Assembly: GCA_963845695.1 (NCBI GenBank)
Contig: CAWJTQ010000017.1
Location: 124,001-188,000 of the forward strand
Reading direction: 5' to 3'
DNA: 64,000 bases
Source of the DNA: CAWJTV01 sp963845695
GTDB lineage: Bacteria > Planctomycetota > Planctomycetia > Isosphaerales > Isosphaeraceae
Under the pieces are notes generated by a model. That model saw only the letters and a program-made list of their open reading frames with translations. It had not been told where the DNA came from and made no database searches. Positions 62,413 through 64,000 of the stretch are shown in pieces (within the stretch, counting starts at the first letter, position 1; each line of letters opens with the position of its first letter). A program made the position numbers and the translations under genes.

Positions 62413-63937
62413 AGGTGACTCCTCGTATCGCGGTTGTCCTGGGTTCGGGGACACAGGCACGACGAGCGGCCCTGGCGAGGACACCCTCGGCCACGAGGCG
62501 GCTGCCGAGGCAGCAGGCGACGGTCCCCAGGCCGGGCCAGGTGGAGTCGCCCACCAGCCAGTAACCGGGGACACCCAGATCGTGCGGAACGGCGTTCTGA
62601 TTCGCATTGGCCGGCTTCAGGCGCGCGCCACCGACGGAACCGCGAGGCCGCCGAGTGAACCGCTCGTACGTCCTGGGCGTGGCGACCTCGCAGACGACGG
62701 CGTTCCGACCCAGTTCGGGATAGACGCGTCGTGCCAATTCGATCAGTCGATCGCCGGCATTCTGCTTGCGGGCCTGATACGCCTCGGGGTTGAGTCCCTC
62801 CCAGGGAGCCAGGTCGCAGTGCGTCGAGATCATCACACTACGGTAGCCGGTCGGGGCGCTCTCCGTGTCGCCGGCAGCGGAGACCGAGACGAACATGTTG
62901 TTGCCATCGCCGAGCAGCCGGTCGTAATCGTACATGAGCTGATGGTGCGTGAACGCCGGACCGGCGACCTCGTGCTCGGGGACGCCGAGGAAGACGACCA
63001 CGGCCCCCCCTTGCGCATCGGCATCACGGCGAAGATAGGGCTCCGAGGCTTCGGCCACCGGAGCGGGACCGAGCCGAGCCGCCAGTGGGAGCGGGACCGC
63101 CGCGACGACCTGAGCGGCCGCGATCATCCCCCGACGCGTGGTCAGGGTATACGCCCTGCCACTTCTCTCAATGCGTTCGACCGGGCAGCCGACCCGGAGG
63201 ATGCCGCCAAGTGCGCGGTAGTGATCGGCGAACCGACGCCAGAAGCCGCGCATCCCGCCCCGCGCCCGGGTCAAACCGGCACCCCGGATCGTGACACCCA
63301 AGGCCGCATTGATGAGCGGCGCATCGTTGAGGGTGCTGTGGACCGTGTCCTCGACGAGCATCGATAGCAATCCCGCGAGCGCCCGATCGTGCTCCAAGCC
63401 GTGAGCCCGCAATGCCTCGGCCATCGTCCACCTCAGGTATCGGACCAGAGGCAAGCCACCGACACCGACGCCTCGCACAGCGCGGACCAGATCGGCCGGG
63501 TGCTGGATCGGCAGCTTGACACCGCCTCGGCTAGCGGTCCAGAAAACCTCCGCGAGGTGGTCCAGTAGCATCCAGAAGGCCCGATGCGACGGGGTGTCCC
63601 CGAGGACCCGGAGCCGCTCGCGATGCCAGCACACCGGGTCGCGATGAAGCGTTACCGTGCGGTCGGGCAGCCAGGCGACGTAACCCGGCAGGTCTTCACC
63701 GTCGGGTGGCGGCATGCCGATGCTTTCCAGCAGCTCGCCGCCCACGCCTCCCGAACCGAAGTTGACGAGCGTGGTCGCACCGACGTCGAACGAGAACCCC
63801 TTGCGGCGAAAGTAGCCGGCGCAGCCGCCCGGCTGGCCATGGGCCTCCAGGACGAGCGTGGTCAAGCCCCGCGCCTGGAGCCGCGCAGCCGTCGCCATTC
63901 CGGCGATCCCGCCCCCAATGATCGCCACGTCAATCAT
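62390..63937 (-). CDS. CrtI/phytoene-desaturase-like FAD-dependent oxidoreductase
   Basis: 515 residues from the ATG at 63937; an ATG seven codons upstream is also possible. N-terminal FAD-binding Rossmann fold: VAIIGGGIAGMATAARLQARG, then VLEAHGQPGGCAGYFRRKGFSFDVG (in part), a feature of carotenoid desaturases and isomerases. The end carries a second FAD-binding box, VPGYWLVGDSTWPGLGTVACCLGSRLVAEGV (in part). The length suits CrtI/CrtN/CrtO-like enzymes. The last codons overlap the next gene (desaturase) by 23 bases, implying a linked pathway step. Upstream sequence to the window edge is short, so further members may lie outside. Frame intact. Confidence 0.88.
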   Translation of the reverse strand: MIDVAIIGGGIAGMATAARLQARGLTTLVLEAHGQPGGCAGYFRRKGFSFDVGATTLVNFGSGGVGGELLESIGMPPPDGEDLPGYVAWLPDRTVTLHRDPVCWHRERLRVLGDTPSHRAFWMLLDHLAEVFWTASRGGVKLPIQHPADLVRAVRGVGVGGLPLVRYLRWTMAEALRAHGLEHDRALAGLLSMLVEDTVHSTLNDAPLINAALGVTIRGAGLTRARGGMRGFWRRFADHYRALGGILRVGCPVERIERSGRAYTLTTRRGMIAAAQVVAAVPLPLAARLGPAPVAEASEPYLRRDADAQGGAVVVFLGVPEHEVAGPAFTHHQLMYDYDRLLGDGNNMFVSVSAAGDTESAPTGYRSVMISTHCDLAPWEGLNPEAYQARKQNAGDRLIELARRVYPELGRNAVVCEVATPRTYERFTRRPRGSVGGARLKPANANQNAVPHDLGVPGYWLVGDSTWPGLGTVACCLGSRLVAEGVLARAARRACVPEPRTTAIRGVTCAAFDMP

Positions 63938-64000
63938 GATCAGGCCCCCGATGTCCATAACTGCCGAACCTGGACCGTTTCTCGCTTCAGGGCCGCAATT

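Overview
The window reads as chromosomal DNA of a GC-rich planctomycete, most likely of the Isosphaeraceae/Gemmatales type. The taxonomic evidence is the set of families present: a Pro/Ala-rich Rieske protein with a multiheme cytochrome, a DUF1501 Tat protein, a DUF1549/DUF1553 cytochrome-like protein, a LEPR-XLL surface protein, a Ser/Thr kinase with TPRs next to an ECF sigma factor, a sigma factor fused to a membrane-anchored domain, and a MoxR-DUF58-VWA-DUF4175-like cluster. Nearly every gene is on the minus strand, so transcription runs from high to low coordinates. The plus strand carries only a histidine kinase fragment (1-895) and a short TPR remnant (4643-4855).

Layout by coordinate. 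1-6 kb: a truncated sensor kinase, an ECF sigma factor with a C-terminal membrane and STN-like domain followed by a copy of that domain alone, hisH, and a second histidine kinase. 6-22 kb: an apparent nine-gene envelope cluster read from MoxR (21.7 kb) through DUF58, a BatA-like VWA protein, a second VWA protein, a ~1350-residue DUF4175-like coiled-coil protein, a secreted charged protein, two near-identical alpha/alpha-toroid proteins and a secreted NPCBM-like protein. 21.8-26.4 kb: a ~1510-residue TPR and PQQ beta-propeller protein. 27-38 kb: a respiratory cluster read as Rieske, cytochrome b (b6-like), a subunit-IV-like membrane protein, an eight-heme cytochrome c, and two cupredoxin-like exported proteins. 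The four downstream junctions of this cluster each contain a palindromic repeat. 38.7-49.4 kb: DUF1501, kinase/sigma pair, surface-protein genes and a DUF1549/1553 protein. 49.4-56 kb: PTS enzyme I, then a sialidase-MFS-permease set with overlapping genes. 56-60 kb: a nucleotidyltransferase pair and a secreted beta-helix protein. 60-64 kb: a retropepsin-like protease and a desaturase/FAD-oxidoreductase pair.

An overriding observation is the number of apparent single-base frameshifts: about two dozen, many in homopolymers, in otherwise well-conserved genes including MoxR, Rieske and the multiheme cytochrome. They look like uncorrected assembly indels, not gene decay. I therefore annotate the whole reconstructed genes and give the estimated break points. 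No rRNA, tRNA, CRISPR array or transposase gene was recognised.
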